Positions 42,859 through 56,600 of a stretch of 64,000 nucleotides of DNA are shown here, one piece after another (the stretch's first letter is position 1; each line of letters opens with the position of its first letter). This DNA is from Polytrichum commune. Taxonomy: Eukaryota > Streptophyta > Polytrichopsida > Polytrichales > Polytrichaceae. The DNA lies in the NCBI GenBank assembly GCA_950295325.1, contig OX485806.1, forward strand, positions 52,261,169 through 52,325,168. The letters are read 5' to 3'. The notes under the pieces are model-generated. The model made no database searches and was not told the DNA's origin. It was given only the letters and a program-made list of their open reading frames with translations. A program made the translations under genes and the position numbers.

Positions 42859-45440
42859 CGGGTTGCCGAGTGGTGCTGCTTGTGGCATGGTAGGATAGAT
42901 CTTGACAACCTGTGCATAATTAGGGAGTGTTGAAATGCGGAAGGATTGAGGTGCCTTCTATGGGGAAGGAAGTGAAGAAGTGGTGTTATTGAAGGGAGCA
43001 GAACTGTAGGAAAGAGCTAAGGAGACGGAAGCGCTGTCTCAACGTAGAGATCAGTACTCTTGCGTGGAAGAGACAGAGAATATGGGTGTATGGATGTGAG
43101 GATGGTAATCTTTGTTGGGAGGAGCGGATCCCAGGATCAGGGCTAGATCTCAAAAGTGTTGAGCTTGAGAGAGTATGAAGTGGACTGAGATCTTCACACA
43201 TGGTCTGGTTCGAAGGATTTACAGGGGGACTGAACCAGTGCATGCATGGGAGAGAGAGAAGAAGAGGGAGCGCCTTTCCATTGTTGCTTCCCCCATAGCG
43301 CTGAGTAAACCAACACAGTTGTAGTTACCTTGTCGAATTCGCCACTAAAGCTGACGGATTGGTGCCAGGATTAGTGTTGAGATGCAATAGGCATTACAAA
43401 GTTAGGAAGAGGAAGAGGCATGGGGTCGCATCTCGACTTAGTGCCAAAAACCTTCTCCTTTTGGTTGTGTGCAAACTAGAGGTAAGGTGTTGGTTGTGGT
43501 AGAAATTGCGCCACCAATGCAGGATGCCCTTGTTGATGGCATGTTGTAGCTTCTAAGACATTATACAAGAGTCGGGCAATTGGCATCGAGGTTGTCAAGA
43601 TCATCTATAAGACACAAGATTGACTAGCCGGGAGCCAGATAGACTTTGACATCTGAAACTCAACCGTTGTTGCTGCTCTTGACACAAGGATGGAATGAGA
43701 TTGGTTGGGTGGGTTGTTGAGATCATCACTTCAAACCGTGACGGGCCACAAATGCAAGGTAGCGCTACGAGGAGTCGGGGTGTGGGAAATCATGGTGAGG
43801 AGCATAGTGGTAAGCAATCTAAAGAGAAGCTCAACAAATCGCATGTTGGTGCACAAGATGGCCATTGGAAAGATTTGGGGTTAAAAATTCATCACCCTTC
43901 TCAGGAAGCTCCTGAGAACCACATTGCGTTCAGAGACGGCATCGGCACCGCCAGGAGCTGAATGGCTATCGGATGACCAGTTGAAGAGTTACCACGCACG
44001 GTGTTACTGCGAAGGTCGATACTCTTGGTCCAAGAGCGAGGGGAGGGGACGTTGGTGGAGAGGACAACGGACCCAAAGTCGCGAAGAGCACAACCATGAA
44101 GTGGAAGCGAGCAGTTCCACTAGGAACATCTGCTCAACCAACCGGCCGGTATCAAGCGACGAGGAGGAGGTTGCCTATCCAAGCGTTTCACTTCCCTCTC
44201 GCGAATTGCGCACGAAGGACGGCCATGAAGAACAACATCACACCCCTCAGGGAAGTTTCTCTATCTTCCTACTCTTGTCTGTGCCCCTCCTTGAATTCAG
44301 AAGTATCCAATACAATTCAATCGCGTGTTAGCTATCATTTTGTCCCCATGTGAAGAATTTTGTGAGACAAAAGTCGGGCTGTCAAGCTGTGTTACTTCGG
44401 TGGTGTTTGGGAAGTGCTATGCATGTAATGTTATCATCGTTGGAATCGATGGCGGATGGACAAGCTTGTTTTTTTTTGCATGGTTTGTTCTATAAGAAAT
44501 TGCAATGATCTCCATGCTTTGTAGGTTAGGATGGTCCTGAGGAGTAGTAAGAGGAATTTGTTTTCGGTATGAGGTACAACTAGGGTGCGATTGTACCTCC
44601 GGTCCCTACCAAGGGGTTTCGGGCCTCAATTGTCTGTTGCTCATTTTGGAATGGTGTGAGATGCAAGACCACGTGGGGGAAGTGGGCCAGGTTATTGAGG
44701 TAGCGATGACAGGCCTGAATGCACATGCGAGGAAGGCTACAATTTCGAGAATTGTTGTCATCTTCAAGCAATGAGAGTATGGCAAGGGATCCGTGCTTCA
44801 GGAATTGGGTCGTTGTGGAAGGGTCAAGAGAATTAGCGGGTGCTTTGTTTCTCTTCTGAGTTGATGAAGTTGTTCTGCACTGAGGATGGGGGCGGTGACA
44901 GGCGGTGCTCGGGGAGAACGCTAATCGTGTTGGTTGAGGATGTTGCCGTGGAAGGTCTACAGGGAGGTTGGGATGAGTAATGCGTTGGAAGGTTACCCTT
45001 AACTTGTTGCCGAGGATGGTCAGTTAAAGAACACACCCGAAGCAAGTCTGCAGGGTTTCCAGCTGACGGGTTGAGGCTGTAAACAGGGGTTCAAGGGTTG
45101 GATCACATTTACCACGGGCTCTTGAACATTAGGTTGTGGGTTAGGCCAAGAGATTGATAGGTGTGGGGAAGAACTAGAAGGCAGTTGGTGTGGTGTGTAA
45201 GGGGTTAGTAAGAGAACCGAGACTTTAATTAAGGGAGTGAGGCTGAGCAATTCATTGACATTGTAATGTGACCAAATATTTCTAAATACTTGTGTGCTAA
45301 ATAAAAAGATTGTGCATCCAACACGTGCCTCCGACCTCAAGTTGCAGTTGCATGTGGTGTGGAGTTAGTAAGAGGTTAGTCAAAACTTGTGTGAAGAGGA
45401 ACTCCCACCTGGACTAGGACGCATTTAAAGGATGGGAAGG
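42859..45440. other. Gene-free stretch with moderate GC
   Basis: Open frames up to 135 codons (43924-44331 plus) occur without motifs or splice logic. Composition is close to that of 16.0-17.6 kb, so this may be decayed retroelement sequence. I see no terminal repeats. Confidence 0.4.
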
Positions 45441-45461
45441 TTCCTTGCTCACAATCTCATT

Positions 45462-45640
45462 CTTCTAGTTGAAATTGTCTAACTCCAACTGGATTCATCC
45501 ATCCCTCCTAGCTGGAACTATCTAATTCGAACTTAATTCATCCTTCATTTATTCTAGTTAGACCTATCTAATGCCAACTTGGTTCATCCAACCATTCTTC
45601 TAGTTGGAATTGTTTAATTCCAACTAAATTTATCTATTCA
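45462..45640. repeat. Degenerate 46-bp tandem repeat, about four units
   Basis: CTAGTTGGAATTGTCTAATTCC-like units start near 45466, 45509, 45558 and 45600. Each contains TTGGAATT...AATTCCAA-like inverted halves and ends in TTCATCCA. Related TCTAACTCCAA fragments continue to about 45820. A TA dinucleotide run lies at 45899-45916. Confidence 0.7.
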
Positions 45641-46679
45641 TTGAGGGTTGTCTAACTCCAATGAATAGCATTCATTTTTCCAAATTTTGCAGTGGTCTAT
45701 TCCAATATACCTCATCTCATGTGCACATGTTTAGAACCTGGAATGGTCTAATTCCAATGCACTAAATGCAGAGCTGTCTAACTCCAATGCACATGTTGTC
45801 AATCTGAAGTTGTCTAACTCCCATTATCCTCTACTTACACACTGGCACATGTGGTTAGAATATTCAATCATCTATCAATATTTCTAGTTACCTTATACAT
45901 TATATATATATATATAGAATTGTGAGTATTATACATGGGAGCTTTCTTCAATCCATTTTCATATTCTTTTCATTGGCAAAGCCTTGTTGCATTGCGGAAT
46001 GAACATAAAAACATCACAACTTGCAACAATTCTATTTGATCATCTTCCATGTTTTTTCCATCTATCTTTCATCCATTTTTATATAAAGCATTTTGCGGTG
46101 CAAATCATCAAGCTACCAAAATCCCACTAAAAAGAAGGTTATTTGCATAGCCATAAGCGGTTGTGCATCTACAGCCAACTAAATTTATATTTTGTACATT
46201 ATTTAATTAATTTTATTCTTGAAAAAAACTGATAAAATACAACAATCACTGGGGTTCATATTGTAATTTGTACTATACATGGCGCCACAAGTCGAAAATC
46301 CACCCGTGAGAGGGACAATCTATTATCCAAGATGGAATTGACACCAACAGAACAACTATTTTTTGTTTGTGGGTGACATCAAATGTCAATGTAAAATTGT
46401 TCTAGCTACCTATAAGCCTCACTGACATTATCACTCATGGTCACGACAACAATGCATATGCTCATTATAGAATTACTTGTGGCCAAAAGATTTGAACTTC
46501 ACTATATCGTCTTTGGCAAAGTGTTTTTGTGTAGATATACCTCCAATATGCAATTCCAAGAAGTTTTTTGATGAACCACCATTCAATGATTATGGAAAAC
46601 ATTATGGAAAAATTCAAGCAAACATTTATTGTGTTATTTGTCTGAGGTTCATTTTCTTTCACCATTAAGTATTAGAAGA

Positions 46680-47220
46680 CCTCCTGGTGGGCTTTTAGTG
46701 CATTGGGATGGACCTAATTGTTAGCCACCGATGGTTATGCTACAAATGGTAAGGATAGATCAGGAGGTTTCCCGATGCAGACTACACCAACCTAAATTGG
46801 CCTCCGCATGTTATTCTTTGATTCCACCAACAACCGATAGTTCATATGTTGTTTGACCTCTACCAGAAAAGTTATATCTACAATTGAACAATTTGGCTAA
46901 GAATAATAAAAATCAAAACATCATGGCATTTCTATCCATGTTGATAGCTCACAAAGTTTTCCAAGAGACACAAGTCGAATTCTACTTGAGTGAAGACATA
47001 GATGGATATTTTAGCTACTAGTCCAAACAACTCAAACTGTCAAACATACTTGTTTTTGTTGACCTCATGAAACTTTCATGGAAATCACAATTGGACGCAA
47101 ACACGGTCAAGTATACAATTTTATTACCTTATAGAGGTTTCAGTGAAAGTGATTCAAAACTATATACTAACTTTGAATTTTTTGAAAGACAAAAATTATA
47201 GATATTTTAAAACTAAATTG
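46680..47220 (+). pseudogene. Unrecognised coding-like remnant
   Basis: A plus-strand frame near 46865-47210 has coding-like composition over about 110 codons (YLQLNNLAKNNKNQNIMAFL, later VKYTILLPYRGFSESDSKL) and is broken by a TAG at about 47020. Nearby blocks at 46477-46668 and 47862-48092 could be parts of the same decayed gene. No family recognised and no terminal repeats found. Confidence 0.35.
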
Positions 47221-49433
47221 ATCTAAAAATAAAAGAAATTTATGTTGACAATTTTTTTTTTCAAGAACATTCTAGATATTTTAAGAGATGGTACAAATAG
47301 TTTGCAAGTAAGTATATTGAACATGTAATTATCTATATTTTGTTTTAAATTTTATTAATTACATTAAATTGATATATGCCTATATGTTTTTGTAATGATG
47401 CCCTCAAGTTTATGATGAATTCAATGAATATGAGAAAGAATTCCAACTTTAAAATGTTGAAGGTCATGAAATCTACATCCAAAATAAGATTTAACCATTA
47501 CCTTTTGAACAATATTTCTAATGATACGTTTTGAAGATCTCATCTTGATATTCTATATTTAAGGTCCTAACATAAAATTAGAAGGCGCCATGAAAAATTA
47601 TAATTTAAAAAAAAATCCTATTATTTTTGGGCATTTGACCCACAATTTATGGTTTTAGTATACTAGAGCATTTTTTTCGGCATACTTGATTGTGCTTGCT
47701 TCCAATTCTTTTTTATTCTAGATTTGATTTAGGAGGTTGTTGATTTCAAATGTTTCATTAAAGATTATGTTGAGGAGCTTATAGGATTGAAAGAAATGTA
47801 TTATTTAAGGTGCTTTGTGGACAATGATAAATGACATGTTCTTTTATACCAAAAAATACACTTGATCCAGAGTGGTTGCCACATAATAATTTGGTTTGCA
47901 CGTGGAAGGACAATGGTCACAGTTCTCCACTTATTCCCAAAGGCAAACCACCGGCTCTCCAAATTAGGGCTCCTTGGGGCCATATTCTTTGTTGCATGTT
48001 ATGGAGATAAGGAAGTAACTCCTCTTGATGCAAATCAAAAAAATGATGGGATTTGTGGCAATATAAGGAATACATTGACATTTGGAAAGTAGTTGTTTGG
48101 AAAATGAAAGATATCGTGAGAAAATGAAGGATAACGTTACCTACTAGAAAGATGTTGCTAAGAAATTTGATATTCCATTTTTCCTTACGTCTCACAAGCT
48201 CCAACTTGGTTTTTGGCCATCAATAACATATACCATGACAAACGCAAGTATGTTTGATGTAGTTTAGGAGAATACAACACCAAAGGATGATTCTAGAGAT
48301 CCATTATGTGGAATTTCACATGACAAACCCAAAGAATCCTACAACCCATACATAGATGTTATTTTAGGTGATTTTGTTCTTGCCAATCCTCTAGACACTA
48401 ATATCTTTCATGTGTGGATGAGCCAATCACTCACAATTGTGCAACTTGATAGAAATGATTCTCAAAATGAAAATTTTCAAATTTAGTATTAGAAACCTAA
48501 CAATGGAAAAATAAAATTTTAGACCTCAAAAGTTACAGAGGAGGTTGGGATGGTAAATAGAAGTGTGATTTGTCTTCCAAAGGCAATAATATGGATATAA
48601 TTAGTTTTGTGCTTTATTCCAACAAAGACATGAAAAACACAAACAACATTTTCGTTGTGCAAGTAGGAAAATTTGAGAAGAAACACGTTCAATGAAATCT
48701 AGAGCTGGCAAGCACTTCCAACTAATTGGTGTAGGAAAAACATCAGGAGCGCTCCCGATTGTTTTGCTTATAAGTTTTTCTTTTGCACTTCATGGAGTCA
48801 TTTGTGGTTACCTTTTCATGTAAGTTGGATATTTCTATTGTCTACCCAATTTAAAAAAATAATATTCAAATTCTAAACTTAGAAATTTAGGTCTCAATAT
48901 TGGTGTTTTTGTTTCAATGAAGCGATGTTATGGTTGGTTTTAAAATGAAAAAATGGAATTTTTTTATCATACATCAAGAAGGCTCCCAATATTTTATTGT
49001 CCACATTTGGTTTTTTTTCAGGTTATGTTGTTTTCTACATTATGTCTAAGATTTATATTTTGTGTTTACAAATTGTATCTTGGATTCTTCTAGTCTATGT
49101 CTTAACCTCTTTTAGTTTATGCCAAAACTTATTGTCTAAACTCTTATAGTTTGTGTCTTAAAGGCCACATCAAGGGAAGTTGTTTTCCTTCTTGTAGATG
49201 ATCTCATAGTTTTATTTATTTGAATTTTCATTGGGTATGCTATTGGAAGATCTCTCAGTGTGGCTCCTTTGGTGATATTAGTGGATTCTCCAATATTGAC
49301 TTTTGGAGCCATACCGAGAGATCCCCCATGATATCTTGAAATATGCTCACAATATACTTCAACATTTTTTAATTGTGGGCCGGAAGGTCTCCCCAATCTA
49401 TTATTCACTATAATCACAGTATTCCGTACTAGG
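47221..49433. other. AT-rich stretch with short coding-like fragments
   Basis: Fragmentary frames (for example 47862-48092 plus) without motifs. A hairpin with ~18-bp arms (ATCTCTCAGTGTGGCTCC and GGAGCCATACCGAGAGAT) lies at about 49239-49323. Otherwise I see nothing. Confidence 0.45.
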
Positions 49434-49441
49434 TTCAAAAG

Positions 49442-49865
49442 CACAAGGAGGTCACTCCATTGTCAAGTTGAACACCACGTGCAAACAAAGTTTGCTACCC
49501 CTATATTACATGCCATAGATAATTTTAAAATTTATGATATTTTTCTACATATACGTAATCAATGATAGTATCGTTTTTATATATTTTCTAAAATTTTAAG
49601 TCATCTTCATTTTTGTAGTAATGTTTTTAGTTCAATTCTGCGTCATTCTACTTAGAAACGGTATGTTTTATAAAAAAATAAAAGAATCATCAAATTTAGT
49701 TACCATTTTTTACTATGTAATAGGTACCGCGTATATCTACTCATGAAAAAAGATTGATAAAAGTTTGGCTCATTTTGGTGATGCTTTATGTAAAGAGTAG
49801 GATTTTTTACATGTAAAGTGTTCGCACGTGGTTGTTCAACTTTACAATGGAGTGACCTCCCCGTG
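49442..49865. mobile_element. 424-bp MITE with 8-bp TSD
   Basis: A perfect 8-bp duplication TTCAAAAG lies at 49434-49441 and 49866-49873. The terminal inverted repeats are about 45 bp, CACAAGGAGGTCACTCCATT at the left and AATGGAGTGACCTCCCCGTG at the right, continuing into a GTTGAACACCACGTGC-type arm. There is no coding capacity. The 8-bp TSD suggests a hAT-type non-autonomous element. Confidence 0.93.
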
Positions 49866-49873
49866 TTCAAAAG

Positions 49874-52800
49874 ATATTGGGAGATCTACCCATGTAATAT
49901 GGGCTTTGTCTCCATATTATATTAAATTATTATTATTAATTACACTTAAAGGTGAATTAAGGGTACTTATTTATTATTTTAAACCCTAAATTTTAGTGAT
50001 TTATTGCTAATTTAGTCCATATTGAATCCAAATGTCTACTTTCAATTAAATATTTTTTTCCAACCATATAACACTCAAATATAGGTGTCCATTTAAGATC
50101 AAACACCGAGTTAGGCACATCTACCTTAGACCAATAAATCAATGTAATTGGGAGGAAATATATGATCAATTAATGACTAAAAAAATATCTACATTGACAA
50201 TGATTAGGATACTTAAGAGCTCCAAAACTTATGAGAAAAGTGGTTGTGGGCACAATTTGGATTTGCTAATCTTCTCAAACTAATTGTGTGTATCATATCC
50301 TACAAGAAATGGGTGCAAAATGAAAAGTGTCCATTCAAGACCTGCTAACATTAAGTTAGGTTTCTCAACAAACTTAACAAATCTTGTTCTTGAACTCAAC
50401 AAATTTTGCTATTGCATTCAACTCATGATTGACTTTGCTCATTACGAGTGTTAACCCTAAACATGAACTTGATTTCTTGAAACATCCACCTAAGTAGAAC
50501 ACAAAAACTTACCTTCTGATTGGCTACAACAGCAAAACAGGGTCAAGGAGGGGTGCAAAAGCAAGAGAGCATTGAAGAGGTTCAAAAAGTGCTCGAGGAT
50601 GTTAGGGTTTTGGGCAACCCATGCAAAAAAGTAGAACTTAGCATTACTTAAATGCCGGTGTAGCCACACAAATAAAAGTTAACATTAACTAAATTGACAC
50701 TTCTCCATCACCCTCCTTAACAGTGATTATCCCTAACTGACGGTGCAGCCAAGGCCTAAGCAAGCTTTGAATGGACACTTTTAGCTATGGGCCTGCTTCT
50801 TGGCGGAGATGGATCATATGATTAGTGTGAGGTGCTTGCCAATTCCCCAATTGTGGCTAATTGGAGCCAATATATTGGACTTCAACATGCATGACATCCA
50901 TTCTCCAGCATCATGCATATTTTGGGTGTGATTTAATTCTGCTAAGCAGATTTGAGCATTTCAAAAGTAGATCAGGGTAGGATTTTCCTTTTTGCAACCC
51001 TGGCAAACAAAAGTTGGTCTGGGTGAAGGATTTGAAATATGCTCTGCTTTGCAGATTCAAGAGGATTCCAATACATTCAAAATGCATTGTCTGGATACCC
51101 ATATGCCAAAGTTCTAAAGATACCATAAGAAAACATTTTATTTGAGATTGACATAAAACCAACACCAATAGAAGATGTTCAGGCGGTGTACATCCTCCAT
51201 ATTGTGGAATATTTATAGGGGTTGGTTTTCTATTGGTTTTGATTTTGGGTTTACATATCTTAAGGCCCTTTCCCACCTGACCCTACCCAAAGTGTTTATC
51301 TCAAGTAATATTTAATAGTGTATAGAGTTTATCCACCTATACGCTTTTGCAGTGTCGGACCTAGGTGAATGCCTACATGGTAGATGCTAAAACCCACTGT
51401 ATCCAACGACACTGGCTGCTCCAGAGAAGGTCCCCTCTCCAGGTTTTTTGTAGAGCTTTGTAACAACTCATTATTTGCATGTTTGCAACACAAAAAGCAG
51501 GTTTGTTAATTTTTGTGTGAGGACCATTACATAGATTTGCCGATGTAATGTTCAGGCATGTCTAAGGTAGAGGGTGCTTAAACCAACACTTTAAGCTATT
51601 GCACATACATATGGCTATGTGGTTGATATAAAAAAAGATAGATTCATATTAGCCTTTGGGCCAAACATAGGTATTAAGAAAGAAAGAAAATATATTTTTA
51701 GTCTCAATTGCATATTTGATGAATATTCAAAGTCAAAACTACTAGCTTCCTTGAACCAATCCATAGGCCCCTTGTATGGCAACCTTGGATATGATGAGGA
51801 CCCCCACCTTTATTGCCTAGAACCAACACAACATAGTTGGGTACTAGACCCAAACTACATCAAAGCCCAAGTAGTAATAGTATGCAAAGCCACATGGCTA
51901 CCTCCATGATCCCACCCAGTTCGCTTGCAAAACCATCACCTTGCATCCCGGGAACCGACCCTCTTGCATCTTGGGAAATGACCCTTTTGTGTTTTGTGGG
52001 CCTACCTCCTTGGCGTTGTGAAGAGAATGGTTAAAATAGGCATTGACAAGCCAGCTTAATCCCACCTTGAACCAACATGAGACAAAGTGGAACCCATTAC
52101 CTACCCGACATGGAGGTAGTGGAAGCCACTATGAAGTGGCACCACTAATGGCACCTAAAACTGTCACTCCGTGGGCCTAGACACTCCTACACCGCCAGGT
52201 ACGGTTCAAGGTTTTAGAGTGTTGGCAATTGGGAGGCGTTTATAGATGTTGGTTTTGGATGGGGTGTTGGTTTTAGCACCCTCTCCCTTAGGTGGTAACA
52301 AAGTGAAGGAAGAGTTCTGGAGACACAATAACTTTAATATTTGTTTCGGTATTGCAGATTCCAAGAGCTTGGTTTATGCAGGTGGAGATAATCTTGAAGG
52401 GTTGAATCCTGATTGTAATGGGATTCTGATCTGTGAAATTGTCCACCTACATACTTAAAGAGAATTATTTGAGAAGTGGCAAGATACATGTATAATTTGG
52501 CAGCCATGTCAATGGCAACATCTGCTTTGAGTAATGAATGTAAGGCCAAAGACATTACCCTTGCCTTGCACTTAAATGCAAAAGAAGTGGTTGTGTACTG
52601 TGTCTAGAGGCAAAAGAGGACTTCATCAACATTCCCCTCAGCTTTCTTGTGTTGCCTGTGCACACCATCATGAAGTTGTTCACATACAGAAAGAAGTTTT
52701 GTGATGTTTCCACACATCTCATAATTCACTTGTTACCCTCTTTATATGGATGTCATAATTTTCACAAGTGAAATTTTGGCCATAAGATGAAAAAACTTAT

Positions 52801-53691
52801 CAGACCATCATCACTACTCTAAACCCTGAGACATCCATCGCACAATTGAAGTTTGAAAAGTTGTATATAGGTCTTCATTCCATTCCCACTTTCCAAGATA
52901 GCCAAAGGAATCAAACATAATAGAAAATTCCAGGCATATGAAGAGAAACAAAAGTCACCTTGGCCTACTAGAGTTCTCCGCTGTGTTTTGTTGCTCTTGA
53001 CTAGAGTAGGTATATAAACGCAGGGTAGAGAACACCTGACCTCATGGTTATCTAAAGCTGGGACCAAGTGTGAAACCCAGAGACCTAAAAATCTGGCCAT
53101 TAGCCATTGAACCAGAAAATCCACTTCGCAGTGTGAACAGAGGCCCCTTAAGAGTAGGAGTCAAGTCTTAGCAAAAGACAATCATCTTAGCTGATGTTAG
53201 GTGGGAAAAGGGTAAGGTGTTGTTGGGATAGTATGGAGTAGGACATGATCATGGAAATGTACTGGCTATTGACAAATCTCCATATTTTGTCCCCATTAAA
53301 AGTTTTTGGTCCCAATTTCACCTACTTTACGCTTGAAGTTGATTCTACAGGGTGAGATGACCACTGTATAAAACATTACAAGTCTACAACAGAATAGTTT
53401 GTGGAACTTATCAAACACCATGTTACCACTCTAATCAACACAATTCATATTATCAAGGCCAATATTTCACAACATTATCCATCCCTTCTCATAGTTCTCT
53501 CCCTTTCTCCTTTTCCTATCTAATCACTGATATCTTCCTATCCTGGATTTAGTTGTACTAACTCTTGGTAGCAACAACATATGCTCCAGTAGAAAACTCT
53601 TGGGTGCTCAAAAACTCAATTAGCTGTAAAGAGGATTGAGGAGCAACCCAGGAAAGTAAATCCACTTAATTGTGGTTTCTATGATCCAATG
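49874..53691. other. Intergenic region downstream of the J-domain gene
   Basis: AT-rich and mostly unstructured. It includes a 96-codon plus-strand frame at 51619-51909 with no recognised motif. A C-rich patch at 51900-52210 resembles LTR or leader sequence but has no paired copy in this window. The part nearest 53691 should hold the 3' UTR of the gene; I could not place a polyadenylation site. Confidence 0.5.
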
Positions 53692-56600
53692 TTAGATCCT
53701 ATTACCTTCTTGTGGCAACCACAGCTGATCATAGTCCCCAACCTTAACCTGCACCCAGGAATACCACATATACCATTGAAATAAATAAAATGGGATTGAC
53801 TTAGATCCTAATAGATACTTGACAAATCACAATAAAACACATAAAGACCAGCTTTATGATTGGAAACTGCACAGTACATAACCACCATTTTTTGAATGCC
53901 TTCAAACTTTTTCACCAATGCAGTCTCCCAAAATGTTGAGGGAACAATTTTAGAACAGCCCATAAATTTAATCAAAGTAGCACCCTATAGCCTGTCACCT
54001 CTACATGAACAAAATTTGTAAGTAAACTTCTATTGAAGACCTTCATGCCATTCACATGGCTTGGACCCTATAATGTCCCCAAATTGATCTTAACTTGTTC
54101 AAGGGTTCATAAATCATCAGAAACACACATCAAACCACAATAAAATGAAGTTTGATACAGACATTTATCATCATTATATGTATTAAATAAGATATTCACT
54201 CATAAATGTCTTAAATTAGTATCAATTTTCATTCAGAGTAACATTTGATTTTGTATCATACATAATCGAAATAAATTCTATCAACTTCTAACATATCATA
54301 AAACCTACATGTGCTCATAAACATCTAAAGAGTTTCAAACCAAAGCAATTCCATCTCGGATTATGAGGAATTTTTTAATTTTAAACTCAATTACGTGGAG
54401 TTCACCAAGATACTTCAGAACACTAAGTGGTATGGAAGTGATCAAATCAATATCAATATGTGCGCTACAATACTTTGCTCCACATGGTTTTTACATTCTA
54501 CCCTGAAACCTTCATTTCATAGAAAATCCACATGTCTGTTACTATGTGAAAAAGACCTGAGACTTTAGGATTTAACCATTCATTCAAATATCTGGAATAT
54601 GCAAACTAATGTAGCCAATTATAATATATCATGTTGGTGTAAACTTAGAGATACATGATGTGTAATCATGTGAAAACTATCTGAGTAAAGAAAACATGAA
54701 TTCAAACATTCGCCTAGATTTAGTATATGATATAAGTTGTCTAGAACAATTTTCAAGAATAAATAGAACAATATTCATTCAGAGCCAATAACGTGACATG
54801 ATTTCCAATACATTCAGACCAACTCTGTTATAGACACCAATGAAATTTCTGCACAACAAGTATTATTCAACACTACATTGTCAAATGTAACCTTTTGCAA
54901 ACAACCTGACCAGATTGGTACCCACTACATCCACCAATCGTTTCATTGTTAAACATTCATTGGTTAACCACTTCACCAGCAAGGCACAGGTAACAACACA
55001 TTTTACCAAGCACAGAAGAGCAGATAAACAAGAGGGTTATGGTTCACAAAAACAGGCTCATAGCACACATAGATCAAAGGTATAGAGTTTACCTCATATT
55101 GCTGACCCAGGAAGCTATATAAAACCTTCAATTGTTTCAGTTCTCCCGGACAAGGGTCACAAAAACCCATGAGACCCACCTTCTTAACTCCTTCGTGCAG
55201 CTGTGCAAAGCAATACTCAAATATCAACAACCAGTTCAGCTTCCTGATATAGTTGCCTGAACCTAACAGAAAACTCAGACAAATACACCAAAAAAAATCC
55301 CTGAACAAACAAGTTCTTTCTGATTAACAAGCTGAACACAAGAAACAGAAAATTGTGTACTAGAATAACTAAAGTTCTGAGCTCTTAGTAGCTTATAAGT
55401 CAGAAGACTAATACTGGATGTTCTGCAACCCACTAAACTGGATAATCCATACCCGAAGTTGACCAGAGTCATCAACCAGGAATTGTAAGGGAATTGTGAC
55501 GTCCAAATATGGAGGCAGATCTGCAATGCCATTTCCTGTAGAATGTGCAGTGTATTGGATGCCAGACACTCTTTTCTCATAGGCCTCTATATCACCATAT
55601 ATAGCTGCTAGAATAACCAACCCCTGACTCTGCACCTGTTTCTGTTTCTTCCGTTCTGCCACATTCTTTAACAACGACTGCAAGTTCTCTGAAGCAGCCC
55701 TTGCATCAAGAACCTGAAAGCACCAACAGCACAAAGAAATACAATTTTGTACTAAATGGTACTGATGACACAAATAGCTAAAGTAATGAACTTCATGCTC
55801 TAAACAATCAAGGGAATTTGGGGCAGATCTACACATAAGATACACTCTCTCATGATGTATTCCTCTGAGTGTCCAAACAAATCTCACCAAATTGCAACTA
55901 TAGTGATTGACAACACAAAAAATGAACCCAAATATAGACCAAATCTAGACCAAGTCAGCAAAGCCACTGTCTGAAATGTTATTCAGACAAATTGCATGGC
56001 AGTGAACCACCACTTCAATCACATAATAAAACTCATCAGACGACACGAAAATCACAGAATCCACTTCACACTGATATACTAAGATGTGCCCTCTGCTCAA
56101 ACATGATCCATGAAATTCTTGTTGTTGATATCAAGAGTAGATTCAAGATAGACCTGTTGATACATAATTCGCCGAAGATCATTACTCTTTTGACGCCTTC
56201 TCCATAGATTGTGAGGTTTTATGATATAATTCTGCACAATAAAGGAGATCGGAATTACAACTGAAGAACAGTCACATTCTTCAGGCATGATACTCCAGAG
56301 CATTGAAAACAACTAGACCTAAGTGCCTCGGTGTGGTATAGTATAGGCACATATGTGTCACTGTGCATTGCAAGTGAACCACTGAAGCACATGTGTCACT
56401 GTGCATTGCAAGTGAACCACTGAAGCACATGTGTCACTGTGCATTGCAAGTGAACCACTGAAGCACATGTGTCACTTGCATGCTCCAAGATTCTATGGAT
56501 GGATCAGGGTACAATAGCACACACTAATGAGGCACCTCGGTAAACTTTCTCATTACATCCATGACATGTACAAGACAACAAAAAAAAGTTACCCACTAAT

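Noticed and set aside
43924-44331. 135-codon plus-strand frame
   Set aside because: Two overlapping frames on the same strand and no domain, splice logic or homology. It is treated as non-coding.
53030-53125. tRNA-like A-box/B-box arrangement on the minus strand (GGTTCAATGGCTAATGG...CTGGGTTTCACA), possible SINE head
   Set aside because: Only a loose match to RNA polymerase III boxes. There is no cloverleaf, no target duplication or A-rich tail, and no second copy in the window.
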